DNA of 64,000 bases from Polyangium sp. 6x1 (lineage in GTDB: Bacteria; Myxococcota_A; Polyangia; Polyangiales; Polyangiaceae): contig NZ_JARZHH010000023.1 of the NCBI RefSeq assembly GCF_029946515.1, positions 1-64,000 of the forward strand, given 5' to 3'. The notes under the pieces are model-generated. The model searched no databases, was not told the origin of the DNA, and was given only the letters and a program-made list of their open reading frames with translations. Below are positions 23,922 to 32,856 of this stretch, in pieces (the stretch's first letter is position 1; each line of letters begins with the position of its first letter). A program made the translations under genes and the position numbers.

Positions 23922-26900
23922 CTACTTCCGCTCTTCGAGTGCGCAGGACAGCTTGAAGACCTGGTCTTTGGCGGGCAGGCCGCGATCGCCGCCCTCGGCC
24001 TTCTTGCCCAGGAAGTCCGCCCGCACGAACGTGATCGGGCCCTTCTTTGCGGGCGGGGCCCCCTTGCCGGGCGTTGCCGGCGGCGTGGGCCGCGCCGAGG
24101 CACGATCCGGCGCGTAGAGCGTGGATACCTGCGCGACGCAGGCGTCGTTGCCCGAGAGGCGCACGTCGTAGAGCGCCGAGGCGAGCGAGCCGTTCGCCCC
24201 GTCCATCGCGGCCCGGGCATACCCGCGCGTCACGAAGAACCGTACGCCTGCCTTGGGCTTCGCCCCGCACGTCGCGAGCCGGCCGATCTGGTTGCGGACG
24301 TTCGGCACCGTCGCCCAGCCTTCCAGCGTCGGCGCGAGCGGCAGCGGTGCCGGCGCGCCTTTCTTGTCGGCCGCCGGGATCGGGAAGATCCGCATCGCGC
24401 TCCAATCGTACGAGCTCAAAAGGACCGGGATCCCGTCCTTCGTCGGCTCGCCGAGCGTGCGTGTGCCGCGCGTCGAAACGTGCCCGATGATCCGCGGCGC
24501 CTCGCCCGAGACCCACACGATGACCGCCGTGTCGCGCGCCCATGCGATCGGCTCGCCCTTTTCCGTGCCGAACACGACCTCGCTCGAAGGCAAGAGGTCG
24601 AAGCCGACCTCGGCCGTCTCCACGCCTCCGCCGGCCTTCGTGCGCACGAGGACGTTCTTCGCGTTGCCCACGCGCAGCGTGAAGAGCGCGCGGGCGCCAT
24701 TGCCTGCTGCCGCGCGCAGCTCCGTGCCCCAACCCGTGCCCTTCGGCGGCGGGCCGCTCCACGTGCGCACCTTGCCGCCCACCTCGGCCGCGTCGTGCCA
24801 GGAGAGCGTCCACTTCGCCGGCTCCGAGCCAGGTTTGTCCGGTCCCTCCTCCTCGAGGAGCGCGACCACGTCCATGAGCCCGTTGCGCGCCGTGGGCGCC
24901 GCCCGCTGCGTCCTCCGCGTGCCCTTCGGCGCCGCGCCCTTCTTGCCGAGGAGCTGCGCGATGAAGCTCGAGCTCGAAAGCGGCGCCGTGGCCTGGATCG
25001 GGCCCTCGCTCGTGCACGCGAGCACGCGCTCGGCGCCCGCGCCGTAGCTCGTCTCGGCGCGCGGGATCGTCACGTCGAACGGAGGCTCGGCGCGCTCGTC
25101 GCGCGGCACCTCCGTGCCCCAGCCGATCCGCACGTGCCGCTCGAGCATCATGCCGACCTCGGACGTGCTGAAGGTCGCGGGATCGTCGAGCATGCCCGTC
25201 ACATCGGGGAGCGACGCGCGCACCGGCTCGGGCAGCGGAACGCTCTGCCACGTCTTGCCGCCGTCGCTCGACGCGCTGATGCCGTCGTCGCCGATCGCGA
25301 TGCCGCGCCCGCCGCGGATGCGCGCGCTCGACGCGCCCGGGAGCCGGTGGGGCTTGCGCGCCTCCTTGTTCGAGCCCGCGGGCTGCGAGACCGCGTAGAC
25401 GCCGTCGTCGTCGGCGATCACGAAGGAGAGCGTGTGCTCGTCGTCCTCCTCGATCGCGCTGAGCACGCGGAGCTCGCCCATCGGCTTGAAGTCGAGCGTG
25501 GCGATGCGCTCCTCCTTGCCGCCCTCGCCGAGCGCGGCGATGTAGACGCGCTTGTGCTCGGGGACGGGTTTGTCCTCGCGCTCGCCCTCTTCCTCCTCGC
25601 GCGCCCCCTCGTTCTCTTCCTCCTCCTCGCGCGCCGCTTCCTCGTCGTCGCGGCGCTCGGATTCGGGCACGTCGCCCTCCCAGATGTTGCGCACGAACGC
25701 GATGCGGCCGTCTGCGAGCGGGCCGGCGCCGCGCGGGAAGAGGTCGATCTCGCCGTGCAGCGTGAGCCAGCGGCCGTCGGGCTGGCGCGCGCAGACGCCA
25801 TCGTCGTCGTCGGAGCTGCACGGACCGAGCAGGAGGACGCCGCCGCTCGGCGAGGTGCGCAGCTCCGCCTCGCCGCTGCGGATGAGCGCCGGGCGCTCGA
25901 CCTTCAACCCGCTGCCTTCGAGCGGGACGCGCATCAAGCCGTAGGGGTCGTACCGATCGCCGCCCATCTCCTCGCTGAGCGAGCAGGAGATCCAGGCGTT
26001 CTTGCCGGCGCGGCCCATGCCACACGGGCCGAGCCCGTCGCCGCGCGCGAACTCCGAGACGGACACGACGAGGCCGGTCGACGTGTCGATCTGCGCGAGC
26101 ATGCCGTGGCTCGCCACGATCGTGGTGCCGTTGGGCAAGAGCACACCCGATGCAGCGGCAGCGGCCAAGGGATCGCGGTGCGTCGCGTGGATCCACTTCA
26201 CGAGCCCCACCTCGTCCGCCTTGGGCGTGTGATCCGCGAGCCGCCCGAGGCGCGCCTGCGCCACGTCGATCGGCGCGTCGCGGCCCTCTTCGTACACGAA
26301 CGCGCGGACCATGCCGTCCCGCAGCGCGAGCGAGAGCACGCGAAGCGCGTCGCCCTTCACGTCCTCGGTCACGCGCTTCCACGTCCCGCCGCCGTCGGCC
26401 GTGACGGCGAGGCCCACGCCGTCGAAGACGGCCGCGCCTTCCTTGGCGTCGCGGAACGCGACCTCGCGCATGGCCAGGGGCGGCAGCGTCGTCACGGGCT
26501 TGAGGCGCCCCGTCTCCACGTCGACGAAGCGCGGCATGTCGCTGCCGAAGCTCCACACCGCGACGAGGCCCACGTACGCGCCGATCGAGCGGATGTCCTG
26601 CTCGGCCTGGGCGAGCGGCTTCGGGGCGCCGAGCGGATCGTCGAGCCGGTAGATCCCGCGATGACCCCGCGCCACGAGGCGACGGCCGCCGCTCGGCATC
26701 GGGACCTCGACCACCTCTTCGAGCGGCTCGGGCGAAGGCGCGGTTTCGGCCCTCACGGTGCCGTTCTTCTCCACGAGCGCGCGGCGTCCGCCGACGAGGA
26801 CGAGCGTGCCCGCGTCGAGCTTCGGGCCCACCTCGGTCGCGCCGCCCGCGGTCGACCAGCGCGACGGCGGCAAGGGCGCGGGCGCGGCCACCATCACAGG

Positions 26901-27038
26901 TGGCGGCGCGGGCTTGGCGATGGGCTTGGGCGGCGGCGGCGGCGTGGACGAGCAGGCGGTGGCCGCAGCGGACGCGAGCACGGCGAGCGCGACGACGGAG
27001 GAGCCGGCGCTCGTCCGGCGAAGCAGGGACCTCTTCAT
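23922..27038 (-). CDS. Large Pro-rich lipoprotein with BNR-type repeats
   Basis: A 1,038-residue exported protein. The N-terminus is a lipoprotein signal (KRSLLRRTSAGSSVVALAVL, then ASAAATACSS with lipobox Cys about 29), followed by a Pro-rich linker. The body looks like a beta-propeller of sialidase/BNR-like repeats: GLAVTADGGGTWKRV and GISASSDGGKTWQSV are typical Asp-box motifs. A very acidic insert (about residues 465-500, runs of Glu) interrupts one region. No enzyme active site is recognised. It probably acts as an outer-membrane or periplasmic binding protein. A possible -10 TACAGT lies about 20 nt before the start. It is separate from its neighbours by 55-78 bp. Confidence 0.7.
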   Translation of the reverse strand: MKRSLLRRTSAGSSVVALAVLASAAATACSSTPPPPPKPIAKPAPPPVMVAAPAPLPPSRWSTAGGATEVGPKLDAGTLVLVGGRRALVEKNGTVRAETAPSPEPLEEVVEVPMPSGGRRLVARGHRGIYRLDDPLGAPKPLAQAEQDIRSIGAYVGLVAVWSFGSDMPRFVDVETGRLKPVTTLPPLAMREVAFRDAKEGAAVFDGVGLAVTADGGGTWKRVTEDVKGDALRVLSLALRDGMVRAFVYEEGRDAPIDVAQARLGRLADHTPKADEVGLVKWIHATHRDPLAAAAASGVLLPNGTTIVASHGMLAQIDTSTGLVVSVSEFARGDGLGPCGMGRAGKNAWISCSLSEEMGGDRYDPYGLMRVPLEGSGLKVERPALIRSGEAELRTSPSGGVLLLGPCSSDDDDGVCARQPDGRWLTLHGEIDLFPRGAGPLADGRIAFVRNIWEGDVPESERRDDEEAAREEEEENEGAREEEEGEREDKPVPEHKRVYIAALGEGGKEERIATLDFKPMGELRVLSAIEEDDEHTLSFVIADDDGVYAVSQPAGSNKEARKPHRLPGASSARIRGGRGIAIGDDGISASSDGGKTWQSVPLPEPVRASLPDVTGMLDDPATFSTSEVGMMLERHVRIGWGTEVPRDERAEPPFDVTIPRAETSYGAGAERVLACTSEGPIQATAPLSSSSFIAQLLGKKGAAPKGTRRTQRAAPTARNGLMDVVALLEEEGPDKPGSEPAKWTLSWHDAAEVGGKVRTWSGPPPKGTGWGTELRAAAGNGARALFTLRVGNAKNVLVRTKAGGGVETAEVGFDLLPSSEVVFGTEKGEPIAWARDTAVIVWVSGEAPRIIGHVSTRGTRTLGEPTKDGIPVLLSSYDWSAMRIFPIPAADKKGAPAPLPLAPTLEGWATVPNVRNQIGRLATCGAKPKAGVRFFVTRGYARAAMDGANGSLASALYDVRLSGNDACVAQVSTLYAPDRASARPTPPATPGKGAPPAKKGPITFVRADFLGKKAEGGDRGLPAKDQVFKLSCALEERK

Positions 27039-27093
27039 GAGGCGCGCACTGTATCGACTCGTGATCTCGAAATGAAGCGCTCTTTCGCCGGGC

Positions 27094-27915
27094 TCAGGCC
27101 CGCGCGATCCAGAGGACGAGCGCGCCGAGGGCGATGCGGTAGACGCCGAACGGCGCGAGCCCGAAGCGCGTGAGGTACCGCAGGAAGGCAGCGATCACGA
27201 GCCACGCGACGACGAACGAGGCCGCGAGGCCGACGGCGAGCGCGAGCGGGCCGGAGGGGGACGCGAGGAGCGCCGCGCCGCCCTTGGCGAGGTCGTACAC
27301 GGTCGCGGCGCCGAGCGTGGGGATGGCGAGCAGGAAGGAGAAGTCGGCCGCGGTTTTGGTGCGGAGCCCGGCGAGCTGGCCGCCGACGATCGTGGTCATG
27401 GAGCGCGACGCGCCGGGCCAGAGCGCGAAGCACTGAAAGAGGCCGATCACCGCGGCGCGACCGAGCGTGACGTCGCCGAGATCCGTGTCGTCGTCTGCGA
27501 CCGCGTCCGCGCCGCTCTTGCGCCGCCATGCGTCGACGCCGGTCATCACGACGCCGCCGACGATGAGCGCGAGCCCCACGGGCCCGGGGCCGAAGAGGCG
27601 CTCCTTGATGAAGCCGTGCAGCAGAAAGCCCACGAGCGCGGCCGGGAGGAAGGCGACGGCGAGCGCGGCGAGCAGGCGCAGGCTCGCAGGGTCTTTGCGC
27701 AGGCAGCCGCGGGCGAGCGCGGCGAGGCGGGCGCGGTAGTACGCGACGACCGCGACCACGGCGCCGAGCTGGATCACCACGTCCAGCGTCTTCGCGACCT
27801 CGTCGTGTTTGCCGAGGAAGGCGCCGAGCAGGATGAGGTGGCCGGTCGACGAGACGGGCAAGAACTCGGTGAGGCCCTCGAGCGCGCCGAGGAGCAGGGC
27901 GTGGAGCCAGGTCAT
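27094..27915 (-). CDS. uppP: Undecaprenyl-diphosphatase
   Basis: A 273-residue integral membrane enzyme, the usual UppP/BacA length. It removes a phosphate from undecaprenyl diphosphate so the lipid carrier can be re-used for peptidoglycan and other envelope polymers. The first signature is LEGLTEFLPVSSTGHLILLG (about 12-31), with the catalytic Glu residues and Ser/His. The second is WPGASRSMTTIVGG (about 166-179), with the catalytic Arg in a phosphate-binding loop. About eight hydrophobic helices are visible. It starts only 7 bp after the stop of the small winged-helix gene upstream, so the two are probably cotranscribed. Confidence 0.93.
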   Translation of the reverse strand: MTWLHALLLGALEGLTEFLPVSSTGHLILLGAFLGKHDEVAKTLDVVIQLGAVVAVVAYYRARLAALARGCLRKDPASLRLLAALAVAFLPAALVGFLLHGFIKERLFGPGPVGLALIVGGVVMTGVDAWRRKSGADAVADDDTDLGDVTLGRAAVIGLFQCFALWPGASRSMTTIVGGQLAGLRTKTAADFSFLLAIPTLGAATVYDLAKGGAALLASPSGPLALAVGLAASFVVAWLVIAAFLRYLTRFGLAPFGVYRIALGALVLWIARA

Positions 27916-27922
27916 CCGAGGG

Positions 27923-28447
27923 TCAAGCCGCGGCGCCGCGTCGGGCTTCGAGGCTGGCCTGGTCGGCGGCGGCCTGGGTGGTCGCGTAGCGGGCGAAGCG
28001 CTTCGTGCCGCCCATGAAGATGCGGCCCTGATCCTTCAGCGCCTTCAGCGCGGAGCCCACGACGGAGCGGGTGAAGCCGGACTGCCGCTCGATCTCGCCG
28101 ACGCTGAGGCCGGTTCCATGGCCGACGATGCGGGCGATGCGCTCGATGGCCGCGGCGCGCTCCTCGTGCGTCGGGCGGGACGCGTGCCTGCGCTCGGAGA
28201 CGGGGGCGCGGACGGTGGCCGGGGCGCGGGTCGGCGCGCGCTTCGCGCGGGAGGAGGGGGGCGCGGCGGGCGCCGAGGCGGGCGCCGATCTCACGGTCAC
28301 CGCGCGCGGGCTGAGGGAGGAGGAGCGCGTGGCCGGCGCGCGTTCGATCCCCAGCCGACGGAGGAGGAGCGCGCGGATCTGGTCTGCCAAGTCGCGGGAG
28401 AACTTGCTGACGAGCTCTTCGAGCTCCGCGTCGAAGGGTTGCGCCAT
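27923..28447 (-). CDS. Small winged-helix DNA-binding-like protein
   Basis: A 174-residue protein. The N-terminal helix (about 1-35, acidic, FDAELEELVSKFSRDLADQI) is followed by a disordered Ala/Pro/Arg-rich linker (about 40-100). A C-terminal winged-helix-like domain (about 105-165) reads ERIARIVGHGTGLSVGEIER, then SGFTRSVVGSALKALKDQGR and a wing IFMGGTKRFARYAT. This layout is seen in small myxobacterial regulators; a target is unknown. ATG 28447 is the likely start. A TAGGGT sequence ends 8 bp upstream, so the transcript would be leaderless or nearly so. It lies between the metal-efflux operon and uppP. Confidence 0.62.
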   Translation of the reverse strand: MAQPFDAELEELVSKFSRDLADQIRALLLRRLGIERAPATRSSSLSPRAVTVRSAPASAPAAPPSSRAKRAPTRAPATVRAPVSERRHASRPTHEERAAAIERIARIVGHGTGLSVGEIERQSGFTRSVVGSALKALKDQGRIFMGGTKRFARYATTQAAADQASLEARRGAAA

Positions 28448-28455
28448 GGGACCCG

Positions 28456-28461
28456 ACCCTA
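28456..28461 (-). promoter_or_regulatory. TAGGGT -10-like hexamer, leaderless start suggested
   Basis: On the minus strand TAGGGT ends 8 bp before the ATG at 28447. If transcription begins 6-8 nt downstream, the message would start at or next to the ATG. Confidence 0.35.
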
Positions 28462-28492
28462 GCATGTTCGGGGTGATTTTCCGCGAGGGCAG

Positions 28493-31400
28493 CTACGCGT
28501 TTCGCGAGGGCGAGGGCGACTCGGGTCGGTCAGGGCCGCTCTGCGGGCTCTTTCCGAGCCACGTGTACACGACGGGGAGCACGAGGAGCGTGAGCAGCGT
28601 CGCCGTCACGAGCCCGCCGATCACCACCGTGGCGAGGGGCCGCTGCACCTCGCTGCCGGGCGCCGTGGAGATCGCCATCGGCACGAACCCGAGCGACGCG
28701 ACGAGGGCCGTCATGAGCACGGGACGCAGGCGAAGCTCCGCGGCCCGCTCGATGGCCTCCCCGTGGCCCATGCCCTGCGCCTCGAGGTGCTTGGCGAACG
28801 AGACCAGCACGAGCCCGTTCAGCACCGCCACGCCGAACAGCGCGATGAAGCCGACGCCGGCCGAGATCGAGAACGGGATCCCGCGCAGCCAGAGGGCGAA
28901 GATGCCGCCGACGATCGCGAACGGCACGCCGAGGAAGATCAGGAGCGCGGCCCGCGTGGAGCGGAACGCGAACCAGAGCAGGAACAGGATGAGCGCGAGC
29001 GCGAGCGGCACGACGATGGAGAGGCGCGCCTTCGCCTCCTCGTAATGCTCGAACTGCCCGCCCCAGACGGCGCGGTAGCCCGTTGGCAGCCGCGCGCCTC
29101 GCTCGACCGCCGCCTGGGCTTCCGCCACGACGGAGAGCAGATCCCGGCCGCGGACGTTGAACTCCACGGTCAGGCGACGCGATTGGTTCTCGCGGCTCAC
29201 CTGCGCCGGCCCCGTGAGGAACGTGAGCTCGGCGACGTCCCCGAGCGGCACGATTTGCCCGTTGACCGATCGCAATGGCAATGCGCGCAGCGCGTCGAGC
29301 TCCCCCGTGAACCCGTGGCCGGTCTTCACGACGATCCCGAAGCGGCGCTCGCCTTCCATCACCTCGCCCGTCGAATGGCCGACCGCCATCGTCTCGACGA
29401 TCTGATTGACGTCGGCCACCGTCAGGCCATACCGCGCGAGCTTCGCGCGATCGGGAATGACACGCAGATACTGAAGCCCCGCGACCTGCTCCACCCGGAC
29501 GTCCTCCGCGCCGGGGATGGTGCGGACGACCTCGGCCACGCGGTCTCCATGGGCGCGCAGCTTTTCGAGGTCGGGCCCATACAAAAGGACGGCCACGTCC
29601 GAGCGCACGCCCGCGACGAGCTCGTTCGTGCGCATTTGAATGGGCTGCGACACGCCGCCCGCCACTTCAGGCACCTTGTGCTCGACGGCCTCCGCGATCT
29701 CCTTCGAGATGTCCTCCTTCGCGACGCCCGGCCTCCATTGGTCACGCGGCTTCAGGCCGACGTACACGTCGGATTGCTCGACGCCCATCGGATCGGTCGC
29801 GAGCTCCGGCGCCCCCGTGCGGCTGACGACGTAATCGACCTCGGGGATTTCTTTGATCGCCTTCTGCAAGCGAAGGTCCGTCGAGACGGATTCGCTGAGC
29901 GCGATCCCGGGCAAACGCCTCGCTTCCACGAGGAGATCGCCCTCGTCGAGCTGCGGCACGAACTCGGCGCCGACCCGCGTGAACACCACGGCCGCCGCGG
30001 CGAGCGCGAGGACGCCGGCCGTCAGGGGGATCCATCGCCGCCGCATCACGCGCCCGAGCAGCGGGACGTAGAGCGCGTGCGCTTTGCGCAAAACCCACGT
30101 CTCGTGCTCGCCCTTCGAGGGGCGAATCAGGTAACTCGCGAGGACCGGGACGAACGTGAGCGAGAGAAGGAATGCCCCGAGCAAGGCGAGCAGCACGGTG
30201 ATCGCCATCGGGTGAAACAGCTTTCCCTCGATCCCCGTGAGCGCCAGGATCGGCAGATACACGATGGCGATGATCGCCTCGCCGAAGACGCTGGCCGATC
30301 GCACCTCGAGCGTGGCCTCGCGGACCGTCTCCACGCGCTCGTCCTCCGTCAGCGCGCGCCCGATCGCCATTTGACGATCCGACAGCCGCCGGACGGCGTT
30401 CTCGACGATGATCACGGCGCCGTCCACGATGAGCCCGAAATCGATGGCGCCGAGGCTCATCAGGTTCCCGGACAAACCTGCCGCGTTCATGACGGTGATC
30501 GCGAAGAGCATCGACAGGGGAATGACCAGGGCCACGACGAGGCCCGCCCGGAGATCACCGAGCAGGAGGAACAGGATTCCAATGACGAGCAGCGCGCCCT
30601 CGACGAGGTTCGTCGCCACGGTCCGGATCGTCCGGCTCACGAGCACCGAGCGGTCGTAAAACGGCTCGATCCGCGTGCCTTCGGGCAGAGACGGCTGAAT
30701 CGCGGCGAGACGCTCCTTGACGGCCTCGGTGACCGTGCGGGAGTTCTCTCCCATCAGCATCATCGCGACGCCGACGACCACCTCGCCCTCGCCGTCCTTC
30801 GACGCGGCGCCCCTGCGCAGGCGCGGCCCGAATTGCACGTCGGCCACCGTATCCATCGTGACGGGCACGCCGTCCGACGTCGCGCCGATGACGACGCGGC
30901 GCAGGTCGTCGAGGTTCTTCACGAGCCCATCGGAGCCGATGACGAATTGCTCGCGGTTGTGCTCGATGTACCCGCCGCCCGCGTTCGCGTTCGATTTTTC
31001 GAGCGCCTCGACCACCTGCGCGACCGAGATCCCGGCCGCCTGGAGCCGCTTCGGATCGAGGACGATCTGATACTGTTTGTCCTCGCCGCCGAAGCTGTTC
31101 ACCTCGACGATCCCGGGGACGGTGCGGAGCGCGGGGGCGATCTGCCAGTCGAGCAGCTCCTCGAGCTGCATGAGCGTGAGGTTGTCGTTGCGAACCGTGA
31201 ATTGATAGATCTCGCCGAGGCCGCTGCTGATGGGCCCCATCTCGGGCATGCCGTATTGCGCGGGGACGGCCTCCTGCGCCTCGCGCATGCGCTCGTTCAC
31301 GAGCTGCCGCGCGAAGTAGATGTCCGTGCCGTCGCGGAAGACGACGGTCACGACGGACAGACCATACTTGGAGGTCGAACGAATCTCGGTCGTGTTTGGG

Positions 31401-31633
31401 ATGCCGGCCATGGCCCGCTCGACCGGGACCGACACGTATTGCTCGACCTCGACCGGCGAGAGCGCAGGCGCCGTCGTGATGACCTGCACCTGCACGTTGG
31501 TGACGTCGGGGACGGCGTCGATCGGGAGCGTCTTGGCCGAGCGAATGCCGACCAGGAGGAACAGGACGGTCGCCGCGATGATGACCAGCCGATTCCGCAG
31601 CGACCACGCGACGATCGCAGAGAGGAAGGCCAT
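28493..31633 (-). CDS. czcA: Heavy-metal efflux RND pump, CzcA type
   Basis: A 1,046-residue inner-membrane proton/metal antiporter of the RND family, working with the two adjacent gene products as a tripartite exporter. The TM4 segment reads GAIDFGLIVDGAVIIVENAV. It keeps the Asp, Asp and Glu of the DFG-x-x-x-DGA-x-x-x-x-E motif typical of divalent-cation (Zn/Co/Ni/Cd) pumps, in contrast to Cu/Ag pumps. Other family blocks are IDAVPDVTNVQVQV, VEQYVSVPVERAM and EGERRFGIVVKTG. Twelve membrane segments and two large periplasmic loops fit the family. Its ATG overlaps the adaptor stop by one base (TGATG), so it is translationally coupled and is last in the operon. Confidence 0.92.
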   Translation of the reverse strand: MAFLSAIVAWSLRNRLVIIAATVLFLLVGIRSAKTLPIDAVPDVTNVQVQVITTAPALSPVEVEQYVSVPVERAMAGIPNTTEIRSTSKYGLSVVTVVFRDGTDIYFARQLVNERMREAQEAVPAQYGMPEMGPISSGLGEIYQFTVRNDNLTLMQLEELLDWQIAPALRTVPGIVEVNSFGGEDKQYQIVLDPKRLQAAGISVAQVVEALEKSNANAGGGYIEHNREQFVIGSDGLVKNLDDLRRVVIGATSDGVPVTMDTVADVQFGPRLRRGAASKDGEGEVVVGVAMMLMGENSRTVTEAVKERLAAIQPSLPEGTRIEPFYDRSVLVSRTIRTVATNLVEGALLVIGILFLLLGDLRAGLVVALVIPLSMLFAITVMNAAGLSGNLMSLGAIDFGLIVDGAVIIVENAVRRLSDRQMAIGRALTEDERVETVREATLEVRSASVFGEAIIAIVYLPILALTGIEGKLFHPMAITVLLALLGAFLLSLTFVPVLASYLIRPSKGEHETWVLRKAHALYVPLLGRVMRRRWIPLTAGVLALAAAAVVFTRVGAEFVPQLDEGDLLVEARRLPGIALSESVSTDLRLQKAIKEIPEVDYVVSRTGAPELATDPMGVEQSDVYVGLKPRDQWRPGVAKEDISKEIAEAVEHKVPEVAGGVSQPIQMRTNELVAGVRSDVAVLLYGPDLEKLRAHGDRVAEVVRTIPGAEDVRVEQVAGLQYLRVIPDRAKLARYGLTVADVNQIVETMAVGHSTGEVMEGERRFGIVVKTGHGFTGELDALRALPLRSVNGQIVPLGDVAELTFLTGPAQVSRENQSRRLTVEFNVRGRDLLSVVAEAQAAVERGARLPTGYRAVWGGQFEHYEEAKARLSIVVPLALALILFLLWFAFRSTRAALLIFLGVPFAIVGGIFALWLRGIPFSISAGVGFIALFGVAVLNGLVLVSFAKHLEAQGMGHGEAIERAAELRLRPVLMTALVASLGFVPMAISTAPGSEVQRPLATVVIGGLVTATLLTLLVLPVVYTWLGKSPQSGPDRPESPSPSRNA

Positions 31634-32856
31634 CAGTGGTGCCCCTCCTCGTCGATCGTGCCCCTGAGGACCGTGCTCTTCAGCGTGAAGGCCCCCTCGA
31701 CGACGACCTCCTCGCCTTCGCCGAGGCCGGAAAGCACCTCGACCGTGCCGAGCGCGGAGTCCCCGAGCACGACGTCGTGCATCTCGAAGGCCCCTTCCTC
31801 GGCGAGTTTCACGAAGACGACGGCTTTCTGTCCGATTTCGGTGACGGCCGATCGCGGCACGAGCAGGCGCGGCTCGCGCGCCTGGTCGCCCCCGGTCGCC
31901 ACGTAGGCCGTGCCGAAGAGCCCGAGGCGCAGCATGTCGTCGCGGTTCTGGAGGTGAATCCTCGCCGTCACGGTCCGTGCGACCGGGTCGATCTGTTGCC
32001 CGATGTATTCGAGCGAGCCCGGAAAACGCGTGTTGGGATAGGCATTGAGCTCCACCTCGGCCCCGGCCCCGACGCGCAGCCGCCCGAGGTCTTTTTCGAA
32101 GACCCGGCCGAGGAACCACACTTCACGCAGATCCGCGATGCTGCCGAGGACGTGCTCGGCGGTCACCGGCTGCCCGACGACGGCGTCGCGCGCGAGGATC
32201 GTGCCGTCGATCGGCGCGCGCAGCGTGAGCAGGAAGGGCGCTCCACGTTGCGCTCCCGCGCCCATGGCCGCGAGCTCCGCGCCGAGCGCCGCGGCTTCGA
32301 TCGAGAGCGCGCGGGCATCGGCTTCCGCGTCGATGACCGCTTGCTCCGAGGTGAGCCGCTGTTCGAAAAGCGCCCGGAGCCGCGCCGCATTCTCGCGCGC
32401 CGCCTTGGCCTTGGCGAGCGTCGCCGCTTGCGCGCCGCGCACCTTGCCGAGCTCCGGGACACGCACCACCGCGAGCACGTCGCCCTTCTTGACGGCCGCG
32501 CCCTCCTTGAAATGCACCTCTTCGAGTTTCCCCTCCGCGGGCGAGGAAATGCGCGCCGAGCGATCCGGATCCGCGGCGATCGCGCCGGGCAATGCGATCG
32601 TGATGGCCAGCGTCCCCATGCGGACGGGCGCCGTGCGAATGCGGGCATCCGCGATCACCGTGGGCGACAGGGTCACGTGCCGCGGGATCTCTTCGTGTTC
32701 GCCGTGCTCGCCTTCGCCATGTCCGTGCGGGGAGGTTTTTCCCGGGGGAGCCTCCTTCGCGTGCTCGTCTTTGGGGTTCTCTTCGGCCCTCCGTTTGTCG
32801 CAACCTGACGCGCCGAGCAGCAGCGCGAGCCCGAGGACGATTGCGCTCCTCTTCAT
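31633..32856 (-). CDS. czcB: RND periplasmic adaptor, CzcB type
   Basis: A 407-residue membrane-fusion protein joining the pump and the outer-membrane channel. The lipoprotein signal ends at LLLGASGCDK (Cys about 19). A His-rich stretch follows (HGHGEGEHGEHEE, about 45-57) and could bind metal in the periplasm. Then come the barrel-sandwich half (SPAEGKLEEVHFKEGAAVKK), an alpha hairpin (ARENAARLRALFEQRLTSEQ), the second lipoyl half (APIDGTILARDAVVGQPVTA) and the beta-barrel and C-terminal domains. ATG 32856 overlaps the channel-gene stop by 4 nt (ATGA). The order channel-adaptor-pump matches czcCBA. Confidence 0.9.
   Translation of the reverse strand: MKRSAIVLGLALLLGASGCDKRRAEENPKDEHAKEAPPGKTSPHGHGEGEHGEHEEIPRHVTLSPTVIADARIRTAPVRMGTLAITIALPGAIAADPDRSARISSPAEGKLEEVHFKEGAAVKKGDVLAVVRVPELGKVRGAQAATLAKAKAARENAARLRALFEQRLTSEQAVIDAEADARALSIEAAALGAELAAMGAGAQRGAPFLLTLRAPIDGTILARDAVVGQPVTAEHVLGSIADLREVWFLGRVFEKDLGRLRVGAGAEVELNAYPNTRFPGSLEYIGQQIDPVARTVTARIHLQNRDDMLRLGLFGTAYVATGGDQAREPRLLVPRSAVTEIGQKAVVFVKLAEEGAFEMHDVVLGDSALGTVEVLSGLGEGEEVVVEGAFTLKSTVLRGTIDEEGHH

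Noticed and set aside
22399-26556. Long minus-strand frame over the deoxyhypusine synthase and lipoprotein genes
   Set aside because: It spans two real genes in another frame and has no domain of its own.
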